Assembly: GCA_963966185.1 (NCBI GenBank)
Contig: CAWZYM010000253.1
Location: 582,501 to 646,500, forward strand
Direction of reading: 5' to 3'
Length of the DNA: 64,000 nt
From: Rhabditoides inermis
Taxonomy: Eukaryota > Nematoda > Chromadorea > Rhabditida > Rhabditidae
The notes under the pieces are model-generated. The model made no database searches and was not told the DNA's origin. It saw only the letters and a list, made by a program, of their open reading frames with translations. Of the stretch, positions 31,365 through 46,145 are shown piece by piece. Each line of letters begins with the position of its first letter. Position 1 is the first letter of the stretch. A program made the position numbers and the translations under genes.

Positions 31365-33235
31365 TCTGCTCTCTACTAGAGTGCGCGCCAGCACTCTATA
31401 TATACTTTCGATCTTGAAATGGGACATGTGATCAAAGGGGACATCGTCCGCGCGCGCGTCGCGCCCTCTTTCGGCGGTCGCTGTCGCTCGCTCCAGGCAG
31501 CCACGTCTTCGCCCCTTCACCAGCACCTACTTCTATATCGAATCTCTACGTCCTGAAAGTTTCACGTCTCTATCTCTTTTCTCGTTCTCGCAAAGCCTCT
31601 CGCAAAATGGCTTCTTTTTTCGCGCGACCGCGTTTTGCGCGCTCCCCAGCACCTTTCACAGGCCGCGCAGCGAGACGGCGTTTGCGCTGGCGTGTAGAGC
31701 GCATTTGAATTAGTATTGGACGCGAGGGTTGGCACCATTCCGGCTACTTTTGACTCCTGAAACAAGGACCTGAAAATGGGAAAAATTCTCGATGCGCCCA
31801 GTTGTCTCAACTATTTTGCAATCGCACTCTAACCGTCTGCCGTGCTCTCTCGCCTACCCCGCCGCGATTGAATAGAGGCGATTTCTCTCTCCGAGTCACT
31901 CTTCTGGCGCTCGCCGCGGGCGTATCTTTGCGTTTCATGACATGAAATTTGACATGCACCTTCTACTCACGTCATCTGACGTCTCCTCCAATTTTCAGCG
32001 CATTTCGCCGACATTTGGCGACTTTACGCAGTAAAGGAGGCAGAATTGTCGTGTTTTCTCGACGGAATCAGATTCTCCGTGTCAGATTACCCCTATTCCA
32101 ATAGAAACATTTTCAAATTTGACCTCTACACGCCGGCTGGCACGCCATCGCGGGGTACACGGCGCCGAGGTGAGACTATGGCGGCGGGCTTCAAACAGAG
32201 TGAGGCGGTCGCAGTGGGTCACAGGGTCAACCGATTGGGGTGATCAATAGCTCTATCGATTCCTCTCGGCAATCCGAGTCTCCCTATCCACTTCTTGTAT
32301 CCTTATTTTGAGTTTCAGTACTCAATTTGAAGGTCACAATTTCGTTCACTACAGTGATGTATCTATCTGATCACAGTCAGTCTCTTGTGAGACTTTTTTT
32401 AAAGTTCGAAACGTACACAACAAACTGGTAGGGTTGATCTGTTTTGATTTCACGAACCCGGAATAAAAAGTAATTGTGTATATCGCGCAGCAGTCTCGCC
32501 CGCCCCTGGCAAGGCACCAGTCAGAGAGAGTCGACTGTTTATGACCGGCCCCTCCTCTCGCGCACCGGACCATGTGCCACTCTGCTCTTCCCTTTCACTC
32601 TCATTGATTGTGCTTGCGTTCTCGCCTCGCCTCGCTGTTGCGCGTACTCGTACTGTTTCCAAAACATCATTTGTTAGTGAACATCACTTTGAGTTGTTTC
32701 TTTCTCTGTCTCTCACAGTCTGTCTCTACTCTCTGCTCTTTCAGTTTTCTTTCTCGCTCTCCAATCGGTATTTTTTTTGTCTTGCAGTTGCGGGCGCGCC
32801 CCAAGTCCGCTCACTCATTTTTGTTTCGCAATACACTGGTCACACAGTCTCCTGGCTTTTTTTTTCTTGCAGTTGCAGGCGCGCCCCAAGTCCGCTGGCT
32901 CACTTTTGTTTCGCAACACTCCGGTCACACAGTCTCCTGCCACTCGGCTCCTCCCCCACTCACTCACTCACTCTGTTCTCGCCTCGCCTCGCGGTTTTGC
33001 GCGAGCTGTTTTCAACTTCTCTGTTCTACTTCAAACATTTTTATACCGTACTCCAAAGTCCGTACGGTTACAGTACTCTCAATAAAACAATAATCCGTCT
33101 ACCTAAAACTGTTCGCTCATTTTCGCATCACAACTCTTTCTCTGCCTCTCACTCATCTCTCTTTCTCAGAAAGAGAGACGCTCTTCAGTGCGAAGGTAGT
33201 GTCTTCTCTTCTTAGTTCATAGTTAGTTGATAGTT

Positions 33236-33297
<62 letters not shown>

Positions 33298-33469
33298 ACC
33301 CCTCTTTCTCCTGCGTGCACCCTCATTACTCCCTCGTTTTGCCTCCGACACCTCTCCCTCATCATCGAAAAAGGTCCGTCTTAGTCAGTAGCTTTCCGGC
33401 TACTTTTGACTCCTGAAACAAGGACTTGAAAATGGGAAAAATTCTCGATGCGCCCAGTTGTCTCAACTA
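31365..33469 (+). repeat. array unit 8, class A plus 77-bp 3' insert (2105 bp)
   Basis: A full copy with the same extra segment (33393-33469) and the same GGACTTG variant as unit 6. The insert was therefore copied along with its unit. Confidence 0.95.
33393..33469 (+). repeat. 77-bp internal segment re-inserted at a unit junction, copy 2
   Basis: Same sequence and same private GGACTTG variant as the copy at 30681, and also at a unit junction. Confidence 0.9.
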
Positions 33470-35340
33470 TCTGCTCTCTACTAGAGTGCGCGCCAGCACT
33501 CTATATATACTTTCGATCTTGAAATGGGACATGTGATCAAAGGGGACATCGTCCGCGCGCGCGTCGCGCCCTCTTTCGGCGGTCGCTGTCGCTCGCTCCA
33601 GGCAGCCACGTCTTCGCCCCTTCACCAGCACCTACTTCTATATCGAATCTCTACGTCCTGAAAGTTTCACGTCTCTATCTCTTTTCTCGTTCTCGCAAAG
33701 CCTCTCGCAAAATGGCTTCTTTTTTCGCGCGACCGCGTTTTGCGCGCTCCCCAGCACCTTTCACAGGCCGCGCAGCGAGACGGCGTTTGCGCTGGCGTGT
33801 AGAGCGCATTTGAATTAGTATTGGACGCGAGGGTTGGCACCATTCCGGCTACTTTTGACTCCTGAAACAAGGACCTGAAAATGGGAAAAATTCTCGATGC
33901 GCCCAGTTGTCTCAACTATTTTGCAATCGCACTCTAACCGTCTGCCGTGCTCTCTCGCCTACCCCGCCGCGATTGAATAGAGGCGATTTCTCTCTCCGAG
34001 TCACTCTTCTGGCGCTCGCCGCGGGCGTATCTTTGCGTTTCATGACATGAAATTTGACATGCACCTTCTACTCACGTCATCTGACGTCTCCTCCAATTTT
34101 CAGCGCATTTCGCCGACATTTGGCGACTTTACGCAGTAAAGGAGGCAGAATTGTCGTGTTTTCTCGACGGAATCAGATTCTCCGTGTCAGATTACCCCTA
34201 TTCCAATAGAAACATTTTCAAATTTGACCTCTACACGCCGGCTGGCACGCCATCGCGGGGTACACGGCGCCGAGGTGAGACTATGGCGGCGGGCTTCAAA
34301 CAGAGTGAGGCGGTCGCAGTGGGTCACAGGGTCAACCGATTGGGGTGATCAATAGCTCTATCGATTCCTCTCGGCAATCCGAGTCTCCCTATCCACTTCT
34401 TGTATCCTTATTTTGAGTTTCAGTACTCAATTTGAAGGTCACAATTTCGTTCACTACAGTGATGTATCTATCTGATCACAGTCAGTCTCTTGTGAGACTT
34501 TTTTTAAAGTTCGAAACGTACACAACAAACTGGTAGGGTTGATCTGTTTTGATTTCACGAACCCGGAATAAAAAGTAATTGTGTATATCGCGCAGCAGTC
34601 TCGCCCGCCCCTGGCAAGGCACCAGTCAGAGAGAGTCGACTGTTTATGACCGGCCCCTCCTCTCGCGCACCGGACCATGTGCCACTCTGCTCTTCCCTTT
34701 CACTCTCATTGATTGTGCTTGCGTTCTCGCCTCGCCTCGCTGTTGCGCGTACTCGTACTGTTTCCAAAACATCATTTGTTAGTGAACATCACTTTGAGTT
34801 GTTTCTTTCTCTGTCTCTCACAGTCTGTCTCTACTCTCTGCTCTTTCAGTTTTCTTTCTCGCTCTCCAATCGGTATTTTTTTTGTCTTGCAGTTGCGGGC
34901 GCGCCCCAAGTCCGCTCACTCATTTTTGTTTCGCAATACACTGGTCACACAGTCTCCTGGCTTTTTTTTTCTTGCAGTTGCAGGCGCGCCCCAAGTCCGC
35001 TGGCTCACTTTTGTTTCGCAACACTCCGGTCACACAGTCTCCTGCCACTCGGCTCCTCCCCCACTCACTCACTCACTCTGTTCTCGCCTCGCCTCGCGGT
35101 TTTGCGCGAGCTGTTTTCAACTTCTCTGTTCTACTTCAAACATTTTTATACCGTACTCCAAAGTCCGTACGGTTACAGTACTCTCAATAAAACAATAATC
35201 CGTCTACCTAAAACTGTTCGCTCATTTTCGCATCACAACTCTTTCTCTGCCTCTCACTCATCTCTCTTTCTCAGAAAGAGAGACGCTCTTCAGTGCGAAG
35301 GTAGTGTCTTCTCTTCTTAGTTCATAGTTAGTTGATAGTT

Positions 35341-35402
<62 letters not shown>

Positions 35403-35500
35403 ACCCCTCTTTCTCCTGCGTGCACCCTCATTACTCCCTCGTTTTGCCTCCGACACCTCTCCCTCATCATCGAAAAAGGTCCGTCTTAGTCAGTAGCTAG
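33470..35500 (+). repeat. array unit 9, class A (2031 bp)
   Basis: A standard copy directly after the second 77-bp insert. Confidence 0.95.
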
Positions 35501-37371
35501 TCTGCTCTCTACTAGAGTGCGCGCCAGCACTCTATATATACTTTCGATCTTGAAATGGGACATGTGATCAAAGGGGACATCGTCCGCGCGCGCGTCGCGC
35601 CCTCTTTCGGCGGTCGCTGTCGCTCGCTCCAGGCAGCCACGTCTTCGCCCCTTCACCAGCACCTACTTCTATATCGAATCTCTACGTCCTGAAAGTTTCA
35701 CGTCTCTATCTCTTTTCTCGTTCTCGCAAAGCCTCTCGCAAAATGGCTTCTTTTTTCGCGCGACCGCGTTTTGCGCGCTCCCCAGCACCTTTCACAGGCC
35801 GCGCAGCGAGACGGCGTTTGCGCTGGCGTGTAGAGCGCATTTGAATTAGTATTGGACGCGAGGGTTGGCACCATTCCGGCTACTTTTGACTCCTGAAACA
35901 AGGACCTGAAAATGGGAAAAATTCTCGATGCGCCCAGTTGTCTCAACTATTTTGCAATCGCACTCTAACCGTCTGCCGTGCTCTCTCGCCTACCCCGCCG
36001 CGATTGAATAGAGGCGATTTCTCTCTCCGAGTCACTCTTCTGGCGCTCGCCGCGGGCGTATCTTTGCGTTTCATGACATGAAATTTGACATGCACCTTCT
36101 ACTCACGTCATCTGACGTCTCCTCCAATTTTCAGCGCATTTCGCCGACATTTGGCGACTTTACGCAGTAAAGGAGGCAGAATTGTCGTGTTTTCTCGACG
36201 GAATCAGATTCTCCGTGTCAGATTACCCCTATTCCAATAGAAACATTTTCAAATTTGACCTCTACACGCCGGCTGGCACGCCATCGCGGGGTACACGGCG
36301 CCGAGGTGAGACTATGGCGGCGGGCTTCAAACAGAGTGAGGCGGTCGCAGTGGGTCACAGGGTCAACCGATTGGGGTGATCAATAGCTCTATCGATTCCT
36401 CTCGGCAATCCGAGTCTCCCTATCCACTTCTTGTATCCTTATTTTGAGTTTCAGTACTCAATTTGAAGGTCACAATTTCGTTCACTACAGTGATGTATCT
36501 ATCTGATCACAGTCAGTCTCTTGTGAGACTTTTTTTAAAGTTCGAAACGTACACAACAAACTGGTAGGGTTGATCTGTTTTGATTTCACGAACCCGGAAT
36601 AAAAAGTAATTGTGTATATCGCGCAGCAGTCTCGCCCGCCCCTGGCAAGGCACCAGTCAGAGAGAGTCGACTGTTTATGACCGGCCCCTCCTCTCGCGCA
36701 CCGGACCATGTGCCACTCTGCTCTTCCCTTTCACTCTCATTGATTGTGCTTGCGTTCTCGCCTCGCCTCGCTGTTGCGCGTACTCGTACTGTTTCCAAAA
36801 CATCATTTGTTAGTGAACATCACTTTGAGTTGTTTCTTTCTCTGTCTCTCACAGTCTGTCTCTACTCTCTGCTCTTTCAGTTTTCTTTCTCGCTCTCCAA
36901 TCGGTATTTTTTTTGTCTTGCAGTTGCGGGCGCGCCCCAAGTCCGCTCACTCATTTTTGTTTCGCAATACACTGGTCACACAGTCTCCTGGCTTTTTTTT
37001 TCTTGCAGTTGCAGGCGCGCCCCAAGTCCGCTGGCTCACTTTTGTTTCGCAACACTCCGGTCACACAGTCTCCTGCCACTCGGCTCCTCCCCCACTCACT
37101 CACTCACTCTGTTCTCGCCTCGCCTCGCGGTTTTGCGCGAGCTGTTTTCAACTTCTCTGTTCTACTTCAAACATTTTTATACCGTACTCCAAAGTCCGTA
37201 CGGTTACAGTACTCTCAATAAAACAATAATCCGTCTACCTAAAACTGTTCGCTCATTTTCGCATCACAACTCTTTCTCTGCCTCTCACTCATCTCTCTTT
37301 CTCAGAAAGAGAGACGCTCTTCAGTGCGAAGGTAGTGTCTTCTCTTCTTAGTTCATAGTTAGTTGATAGTT

Positions 37372-37433
<62 letters not shown>

Positions 37434-37531
37434 ACCCCTCTTTCTCCTGCGTGCACCCTCATTACTCCCTCGTTTTGCCTCCGACACCTCTCCCTCATCA
37501 TCGAAAAAGGTCCGTCTTAGTCAGTAGCTAG
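35501..37531 (+). repeat. array unit 10, class A (2031 bp)
   Basis: A standard copy and the last A unit before the first class B unit. Confidence 0.95.
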
Positions 37532-39071
37532 TCTGCTCTCTACTAGAGTGCGCGCCAGCACTCTATATATACTTTCGATCTTGAAATGGGACATGTGATC
37601 AAAGGGGACATCGTCCGCGCGCGCGTCGCGCCCTCTTTCGGCGGTCGCTGTCGCTCGCTCCAGGCAGCCACGTCTTCGCCCCTTCACCAGCACCTACTTC
37701 TATATCGAATCTCTACGCCCTGAAAGTTTCACGTCTCTATCTCTTTTCGCATTCTCGCAACGCCTCTCGCAAAATGGCTCCTTTTTTCGCGCGACCCTGT
37801 TTTGCGCGCTCTCCAACGCCTTTCACAGGCCGCGCAGCGAGACGGCGTTTGCGCTGGCGTGTAGAGCGCATTTGAATTAGTAATTGACGCGAGGCTTGGC
37901 ACCATTCCGGCTACTTTCGACTCCTGAAACAAGGACCTCAAAATGGGAAAAATTCTCGATGCGCCCAGTTGTCTCAACTATTTTGCAATCGCACTCTAAC
38001 CGTCTGCCGTGCTCTCTCGCCTACCCCGCCGCAATGGAATAGAGGCGATTTCTCTCTCTGAGTCACTCTTCTGGCGCTCGCCGCGGGCGTATCTTTGCAT
38101 TCCATGACACACAAATTGACGTGAGCCTTCTATTCACGTCATCTGACGTCCTCTCCAATTTTCAGCACGTTTTGCCGACTTTTGGCGACTTTACGCAGTA
38201 AAGGAGGCGGAATTGTCGTGTTTTCTCGACGGAATCAGATTCTCCGTGTCAGATTACCCCTATTCCAATAGAAACATTTTCAAATTTGACCTCTACACGC
38301 CGGCTGGCACGTCATCGCGGGGTACACGGCGCCGAGGTGAGACTATGGCGGCGGGCTTCAACCAGAGTGAGGCGGTCGCAGTGGGTCACAGGGTCAACCG
38401 ATTGGAATGATCAATAGCTCTATCGATTCCTCTCGACAATCCGAGTCTCCCTATCCACTTTTTGTTTCATAATTTTGAGTTTCAGTACTCAATTTGAGGG
38501 TAACAGTTTCGTTCACTACAGTGATAAAGAAAGTGAGGTTAAAAGTCTTTGTAGTCATCCAATCTTTTCAAATAAAAAATTAAATGATTCCTCTCGGCCG
38601 TCCGGATCTCACTTTCCTACTCATACCATATGAAATTCACTTTCAGTACTGAAAGTCTCTCTCTCTTTCTCACCATACCCCATAGTCCGTGAGGCTACAG
38701 TACTATGCATCAAACAGCGCCGGTCGCACACGGCTCTCACTCACTCTCTTTTCTCTCTTCCTCTCCTTTTTTCGGACTCATATGCACTCTCTCTGTCCTC
38801 CATTCCCTGAATGTTATTTCTCTACCGTCCTTCAATTGCGGGCACGCCACAAGTCCGCTCGCTCATTTTTGTTTCGCAATACACCGGTCACGCAGTCTCC
38901 TGCTTTTCGGCTCATTCCCCAATCATTCACTCACTCTGTTCTCGCCTCGCCTCGCTGTCTGTTTCCAACATTTCGGTTCTTAGTGAATATGAATTCAAGA
39001 ATGATCTCTCTGTCTCTCTGCTCTCTCTGTGCTCTCTATTCTTACCGTGCTCACTCTATTCTCTGTTAGTC

Positions 39072-39102
<31 letters not shown>

Positions 39103-39371
39103 ATTTTTTACCTGCGTCGCTGTTTTGCGCAAGCTGTTTCCAACATTTCTCAGTGAATATGAGTTCGAGATTGATCTCTCTGTCTCTTTCTCTCTCTATT
39201 TTTTACTTGCGTCGCTGTTTTGCGCAAGCTGTTTCCAACATTTCTCAGTGAATATGAGTTCGAGATTGATCTCTCTGTCTCTTGCTCTCTCTTCTTACCG
39301 CGCTCACTGCTCACTCTACTTACTCTATTCTCTCTCATATCTATCTGTTTCGTTATTAGCGCGTTGGGCCC

Positions 39372-39440
<69 letters not shown>

Positions 39441-39700
39441 ATATCTCTCTCTCTCTCTCTCTTTCTTTTTTTTCTTTCTTTCTCTCTCAGTACTCTGTAT
39501 CAAACAGCGCTCAGCAAAACATATCATTTTAGTGCATAGTTAGTCTCTTTTTCTCTTTTCTCTCTCTCTCTCTCTATCTCAGATCTTCTTAGTCCATAGG
39601 TAGTTGATAGTTTCTCTCTCTCTCTCTCTCACCCCTCTTTCTCCTGCGTGCACCCTTATTTTCCCTCACCATAGTTAGTGCATAGTTAGTCTTTCTTTCT

Positions 39701-39739
<39 letters not shown>

Positions 39740-40043
39740 AGATCTTCTTAGTTCATAGGTAGTTGATAGTTTCTCTCTCTCTCTCTCTTTCACCCCTCTT
39801 TCTCCTGCGTGCACCCTCATTTTCCCTCACCATAGTTAGTGCATAGTTAGTCTCTCTTTCTCTTTTCTCTCTCTCTCTCTCTCTCTCTCTATCTCAGATC
39901 TTCTTAGTTCATAGGTAGTTGATAGTTTCTCTCTCTCTCTCTTTCACCCCTCTTTCTTCTGCGTGCACCCTCATTACTCCCTCGTTTTGCCTCCGACACC
40001 TCTCCCTCATCCTCGAAAAAGGTCCGTCTTAGTCAGTAGCTAG
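37532..40043 (+). repeat. array unit 11, class B (2512 bp)
   Basis: The first about 180 bp match class A exactly. Scattered substitutions then appear (ACGCCCTG, TCGCATTCTCGCAACG), with the core block conserved. After GTTCACTACAGTGATAAAG the sequence is unlike class A. This region holds a roughly 95-bp tandem duplication around GCGCAAGCTGTTTCC (about 39100-39275) and three copies of a 130-160-bp CT-rich module with CTCAGATCTTCTTAGT (about 39530-39975). The end rejoins the common 3' end, with CATCCTCG in place of CATCATCG. Confidence 0.93.
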
Positions 40044-41914
40044 TCTGCTCTCTACTAGAGTGCGCGCCAGCACTCTATATATACTTTCGATCTTGAAATG
40101 GGACATGTGATCAAAGGGGACATCGTCCGCGCGCGCGTCGCGCCCTCTTTCGGCGGTCGCTGTCGCTCGCTCCAGGCAGCCACGTCTTCGCCCCTTCACC
40201 AGCACCTACTTCTATATCGAATCTCTACGTCCTGAAAGTTTCACGTCTCTATCTCTTTTCTCGTTCTCGCAAAGCCTCTCGCAAAATGGCTTCTTTTTTC
40301 GCGCGACCGCGTTTTGCGCGCTCCCCAGCACCTTTCACAGGCCGCGCAGCGAGACGGCGTTTGCGCTGGCGTGTAGAGCGCATTTGAATTAGTATTGGAC
40401 GCGAGGGTTGGCACCATTCCGGCTACTTTTGACTCCTGAAACAAGGACCTGAAAATGGGAAAAATTCTCGATGCGCCCAGTTGTCTCAACTATTTTGCAA
40501 TCGCACTCTAACCGTCTGCCGTGCTCTCTCGCCTACCCCGCCGCGATTGAATAGAGGCGATTTCTCTCTCCGAGTCACTCTTCTGGCGCTCGCCGCGGGC
40601 GTATCTTTGCGTTTCATGACATGAAATTTGACATGCACCTTCTACTCACGTCATCTGACGTCTCCTCCAATTTTCAGCGCATTTCGCCGACATTTGGCGA
40701 CTTTACGCAGTAAAGGAGGCAGAATTGTCGTGTTTTCTCGACGGAATCAGATTCTCCGTGTCAGATTACCCCTATTCCAATAGAAACATTTTCAAATTTG
40801 ACCTCTACACGCCGGCTGGCACGCCATCGCGGGGTACACGGCGCCGAGGTGAGACTATGGCGGCGGGCTTCAAACAGAGTGAGGCGGTCGCAGTGGGTCA
40901 CAGGGTCAACCGATTGGGGTGATCAATAGCTCTATCGATTCCTCTCGGCAATCCGAGTCTCCCTATCCACTTCTTGTATCCTTATTTTGAGTTTCAGTAC
41001 TCAATTTGAAGGTCACAATTTCGTTCACTACAGTGATGTATCTATCTGATCACAGTCAGTCTCTTGTGAGACTTTTTTTAAAGTTCGAAACGTACACAAC
41101 AAACTGGTAGGGTTGATCTGTTTTGATTTCACGAACCCGGAATAAAAAGTAATTGTGTATATCGCGCAGCAGTCTCGCCCGCCCCTGGCAAGGCACCAGT
41201 CAGAGAGAGTCGACTGTTTATGACCGGCCCCTCCTCTCGCGCACCGGACCATGTGCCACTCTGCTCTTCCCTTTCACTCTCATTGATTGTGCTTGCGTTC
41301 TCGCCTCGCCTCGCTGTTGCGCGTACTCGTACTGTTTCCAAAACATCATTTGTTAGTGAACATCACTTTGAGTTGTTTCTTTCTCTGTCTCTCACAGTCT
41401 GTCTCTACTCTCTGCTCTTTCAGTTTTCTTTCTCGCTCTCCAATCGGTATTTTTTTTGTCTTGCAGTTGCGGGCGCGCCCCAAGTCCGCTCACTCATTTT
41501 TGTTTCGCAATACACTGGTCACACAGTCTCCTGGCTTTTTTTTTCTTGCAGTTGCAGGCGCGCCCCAAGTCCGCTGGCTCACTTTTGTTTCGCAACACTC
41601 CGGTCACACAGTCTCCTGCCACTCGGCTCCTCCCCCACTCACTCACTCACTCTGTTCTCGCCTCGCCTCGCGGTTTTGCGCGAGCTGTTTTCAACTTCTC
41701 TGTTCTACTTCAAACATTTTTATACCGTACTCCAAAGTCCGTACGGTTACAGTACTCTCAATAAAACAATAATCCGTCTACCTAAAACTGTTCGCTCATT
41801 TTCGCATCACAACTCTTTCTCTGCCTCTCACTCATCTCTCTTTCTCAGAAAGAGAGACGCTCTTCAGTGCGAAGGTAGTGTCTTCTCTTCTTAGTTCATA
41901 GTTAGTTGATAGTT

Positions 41915-41978
<64 letters not shown>

Positions 41979-42076
41979 ACCCCTCTTTCTCCTGCGTGCA
42001 CCCTCATTACTCCCTCGTTTTGCCTCCGACACCTCTCCCTCATCATCGAAAAAGGTCCGTCTTAGTCAGTAGCTAG
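40044..42076 (+). repeat. array unit 12, class A (2033 bp)
   Basis: A standard copy following class B. Confidence 0.95.
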
Positions 42077-43947
42077 TCTGCTCTCTACTAGAGTGCGCGC
42101 CAGCACTCTATATATACTTTCGATCTTGAAATGGGACATGTGATCAAAGGGGACATCGTCCGCGCGCGCGTCGCGCCCTCTTTCGGCGGTCGCTGTCGCT
42201 CGCTCCAGGCAGCCACGTCTTCGCCCCTTCACCAGCACCTACTTCTATATCGAATCTCTACGTCCTGAAAGTTTCACGTCTCTATCTCTTTTCTCGTTCT
42301 CGCAAAGCCTCTCGCAAAATGGCTTCTTTTTTCGCGCGACCGCGTTTTGCGCGCTCCCCAGCACCTTTCACAGGCCGCGCAGCGAGACGGCGTTTGCGCT
42401 GGCGTGTAGAGCGCATTTGAATTAGTATTGGACGCGAGGGTTGGCACCATTCCGGCTACTTTTGACTCCTGAAACAAGGACCTGAAAATGGGAAAAATTC
42501 TCGATGCGCCCAGTTGTCTCAACTATTTTGCAATCGCACTCTAACCGTCTGCCGTGCTCTCTCGCCTACCCCGCCGCGATTGAATAGAGGCGATTTCTCT
42601 CTCCGAGTCACTCTTCTGGCGCTCGCCGCGGGCGTATCTTTGCGTTTCATGACATGAAATTTGACATGCACCTTCTACTCACGTCATCTGACGTCTCCTC
42701 CAATTTTCAGCGCATTTCGCCGACATTTGGCGACTTTACGCAGTAAAGGAGGCAGAATTGTCGTGTTTTCTCGACGGAATCAGATTCTCCGTGTCAGATT
42801 ACCCCTATTCCAATAGAAACATTTTCAAATTTGACCTCTACACGCCGGCTGGCACGCCATCGCGGGGTACACGGCGCCGAGGTGAGACTATGGCGGCGGG
42901 CTTCAAACAGAGTGAGGCGGTCGCAGTGGGTCACAGGGTCAACCGATTGGGGTGATCAATAGCTCTATCGATTCCTCTCGGCAATCCGAGTCTCCCTATC
43001 CACTTCTTGTATCCTTATTTTGAGTTTCAGTACTCAATTTGAAGGTCACAATTTCGTTCACTACAGTGATGTATCTATCTGATCACAGTCAGTCTCTTGT
43101 GAGACTTTTTTTAAAGTTCGAAACGTACACAACAAACTGGTAGGGTTGATCTGTTTTGATTTCACGAACCCGGAATAAAAAGTAATTGTGTATATCGCGC
43201 AGCAGTCTCGCCCGCCCCTGGCAAGGCACCAGTCAGAGAGAGTCGACTGTTTATGACCGGCCCCTCCTCTCGCGCACCGGACCATGTGCCACTCTGCTCT
43301 TCCCTTTCACTCTCATTGATTGTGCTTGCGTTCTCGCCTCGCCTCGCTGTTGCGCGTACTCGTACTGTTTCCAAAACATCATTTGTTAGTGAACATCACT
43401 TTGAGTTGTTTCTTTCTCTGTCTCTCACAGTCTGTCTCTACTCTCTGCTCTTTCAGTTTTCTTTCTCGCTCTCCAATCGGTATTTTTTTTGTCTTGCAGT
43501 TGCGGGCGCGCCCCAAGTCCGCTCACTCATTTTTGTTTCGCAATACACTGGTCACACAGTCTCCTGGCTTTTTTTTTCTTGCAGTTGCAGGCGCGCCCCA
43601 AGTCCGCTGGCTCACTTTTGTTTCGCAACACTCCGGTCACACAGTCTCCTGCCACTCGGCTCCTCCCCCACTCACTCACTCACTCTGTTCTCGCCTCGCC
43701 TCGCGGTTTTGCGCGAGCTGTTTTCAACTTCTCTGTTCTACTTCAAACATTTTTATACCGTACTCCAAAGTCCGTACGGTTACAGTACTCTCAATAAAAC
43801 AATAATCCGTCTACCTAAAACTGTTCGCTCATTTTCGCATCACAACTCTTTCTCTGCCTCTCACTCATCTCTCTTTCTCAGAAAGAGAGACGCTCTTCAG
43901 TGCGAAGGTAGTGTCTTCTCTTCTTAGTTCATAGTTAGTTGATAGTT

Positions 43948-44011
<64 letters not shown>

Positions 44012-44110
44012 CACCCCTCTTTCTCCTGCGTGCACCCTCATTACTCCCTCGTTTTGCCTCCGACACCTCTCCCTCATCATCGAAAAAGGTCCGTCTTAGT
44101 CAGTAGCTAG
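42077..44110 (+). repeat. array unit 13, class A (2034 bp)
   Basis: A standard copy with one extra T after the (CT)n tract (CTCTTTTCACC). Confidence 0.95.
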
Positions 44111-45981
44111 TCTGCTCTCTACTAGAGTGCGCGCCAGCACTCTATATATACTTTCGATCTTGAAATGGGACATGTGATCAAAGGGGACATCGTCCGCGCG
44201 CGCGTCGCGCCCTCTTTCGGCGGTCGCTGTCGCTCGCTCCAGGCAGCCACGTCTTCGCCCCTTCACCAGCACCTACTTCTATATCGAATCTCTACGTCCT
44301 GAAAGTTTCACGTCTCTATCTCTTTTCTCGTTCTCGCAAAGCCTCTCGCAAAATGGCTTCTTTTTTCGCGCGACCGCGTTTTGCGCGCTCCCCAGCACCT
44401 TTCACAGGCCGCGCAGCGAGACGGCGTTTGCGCTGGCGTGTAGAGCGCATTTGAATTAGTATTGGACGCGAGGGTTGGCACCATTCCGGCTACTTTTGAC
44501 TCCTGAAACAAGGACCTGAAAATGGGAAAAATTCTCGATGCGCCCAGTTGTCTCAACTATTTTGCAATCGCACTCTAACCGTCTGCCGTGCTCTCTCGCC
44601 TACCCCGCCGCGATTGAATAGAGGCGATTTCTCTCTCCGAGTCACTCTTCTGGCGCTCGCCGCTCGCGTATCTTTGCGTTTCATGACATGAAATTTGACA
44701 TGCACCTTCTACTCACGTCATCTGACGTCTCCTCCAATTTTCAGCGCATTTCGCCGACATTTGGCGACTTTACGCAGTAAAGGAGGCAGAATTGTCGTGT
44801 TTTCTCGACGGAATCAGATTCTCCGTGTCAGATTACCCCTATTCCAATAGAAACATTTTCAAATTTGACCTCTACACGCCGGCTGGCACGCCATCGCGGG
44901 GTACACGGCGCCGAGGTGAGACTATGGCGGCGGGCTTCAAACAGAGTGAGGCGGTCGCAGTGGGTCACAGGGTCAACCGATTGGGGTGATCAATAGCTCT
45001 ATCGATTCCTCTCGGCAATCCGAGTCTCCCTATCCACTTCTTGTATCCTTATTTTGAGTTTCAGTACTCAATTTGAAGGTCACAATTTCGTTCACTACAG
45101 TGATGTATCTATCTGATCACAGTCAGTCTCTTGTGAGACTTTTTTTAAAGTTCGAAACGTACACAACAAACTGGTAGGGTTGATCTGTTTTGATTTCACG
45201 AACCCGGAATAAAAAGTAATTGTGTATATCGCGCAGCAGTCTCGCCCGCCCCTGGCAAGGCACCAGTCAGAGAGAGTCGACTGTTTATGACCGGCCCCTC
45301 CTCTCGCGCACCGGACCATGTGCCACTCTGCTCTTCCCTTTCACTCTCATTGATTGTGCTTGCGTTCTCGCCTCGCCTCGCTGTTGCGCGTACTCGTACT
45401 GTTTCCAAAACATCATTTGTTAGTGAACATCACTTTGAGTTGTTTCTTTCTCTGTCTCTCACAGTCTGTCTCTACTCTCTGCTCTTTCAGTTTTCTTTCT
45501 CGCTCTCCAATCGGTATTTTTTTTGTCTTGCAGTTGCGGGCGCGCCCCAAGTCCGCTCACTCATTTTTGTTTCGCAATACACTGGTCACACAGTCTCCTG
45601 GCTTTTTTTTTCTTGCAGTTGCAGGCGCGCCCCAAGTCCGCTGGCTCACTTTTGTTTCGCAACACTCCGGTCACACAGTCTCCTGCCACTCGGCTCCTCC
45701 CCCACTCACTCACTCACTCTGTTCTCGCCTCGCCTCGCGGTTTTGCGCGAGCTGTTTTCAACTTCTCTGTTCTACTTCAAACATTTTTATACCGTACTCC
45801 AAAGTCCGTACGGTTACAGTACTCTCAATAAAACAATAATCCGTCTACCTAAAACTGTTCGCTCATTTTCGCATCACAACTCTTTCTCTGCCTCTCACTC
45901 ATCTCTCTTTCTCAGAAAGAGAGACGCTCTTCAGTGCGAAGGTAGTGTCTTCTCTTCTTAGTTCATAGTTAGTTGATAGTT

Positions 45982-46047
<66 letters not shown>

Positions 46048-46145
46048 ACCCCTCTTTCTCCTGCGTGCACCCTCATTACTCCCTCGTTTTGCCTCCGACA
46101 CCTCTCCCTCATCATCGAAAAAGGTCCGTCTTAGTCAGTAGCTAG
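44111..46145 (+). repeat. array unit 14, class A with a class C variant (2035 bp)
   Basis: Class A throughout, except CGCCGCTCGCG at about 44660 in place of CGCCGCGGGCG. That variant is otherwise seen only in class C units at 48653 and 61918, so it marks exchange between classes. Confidence 0.95.
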
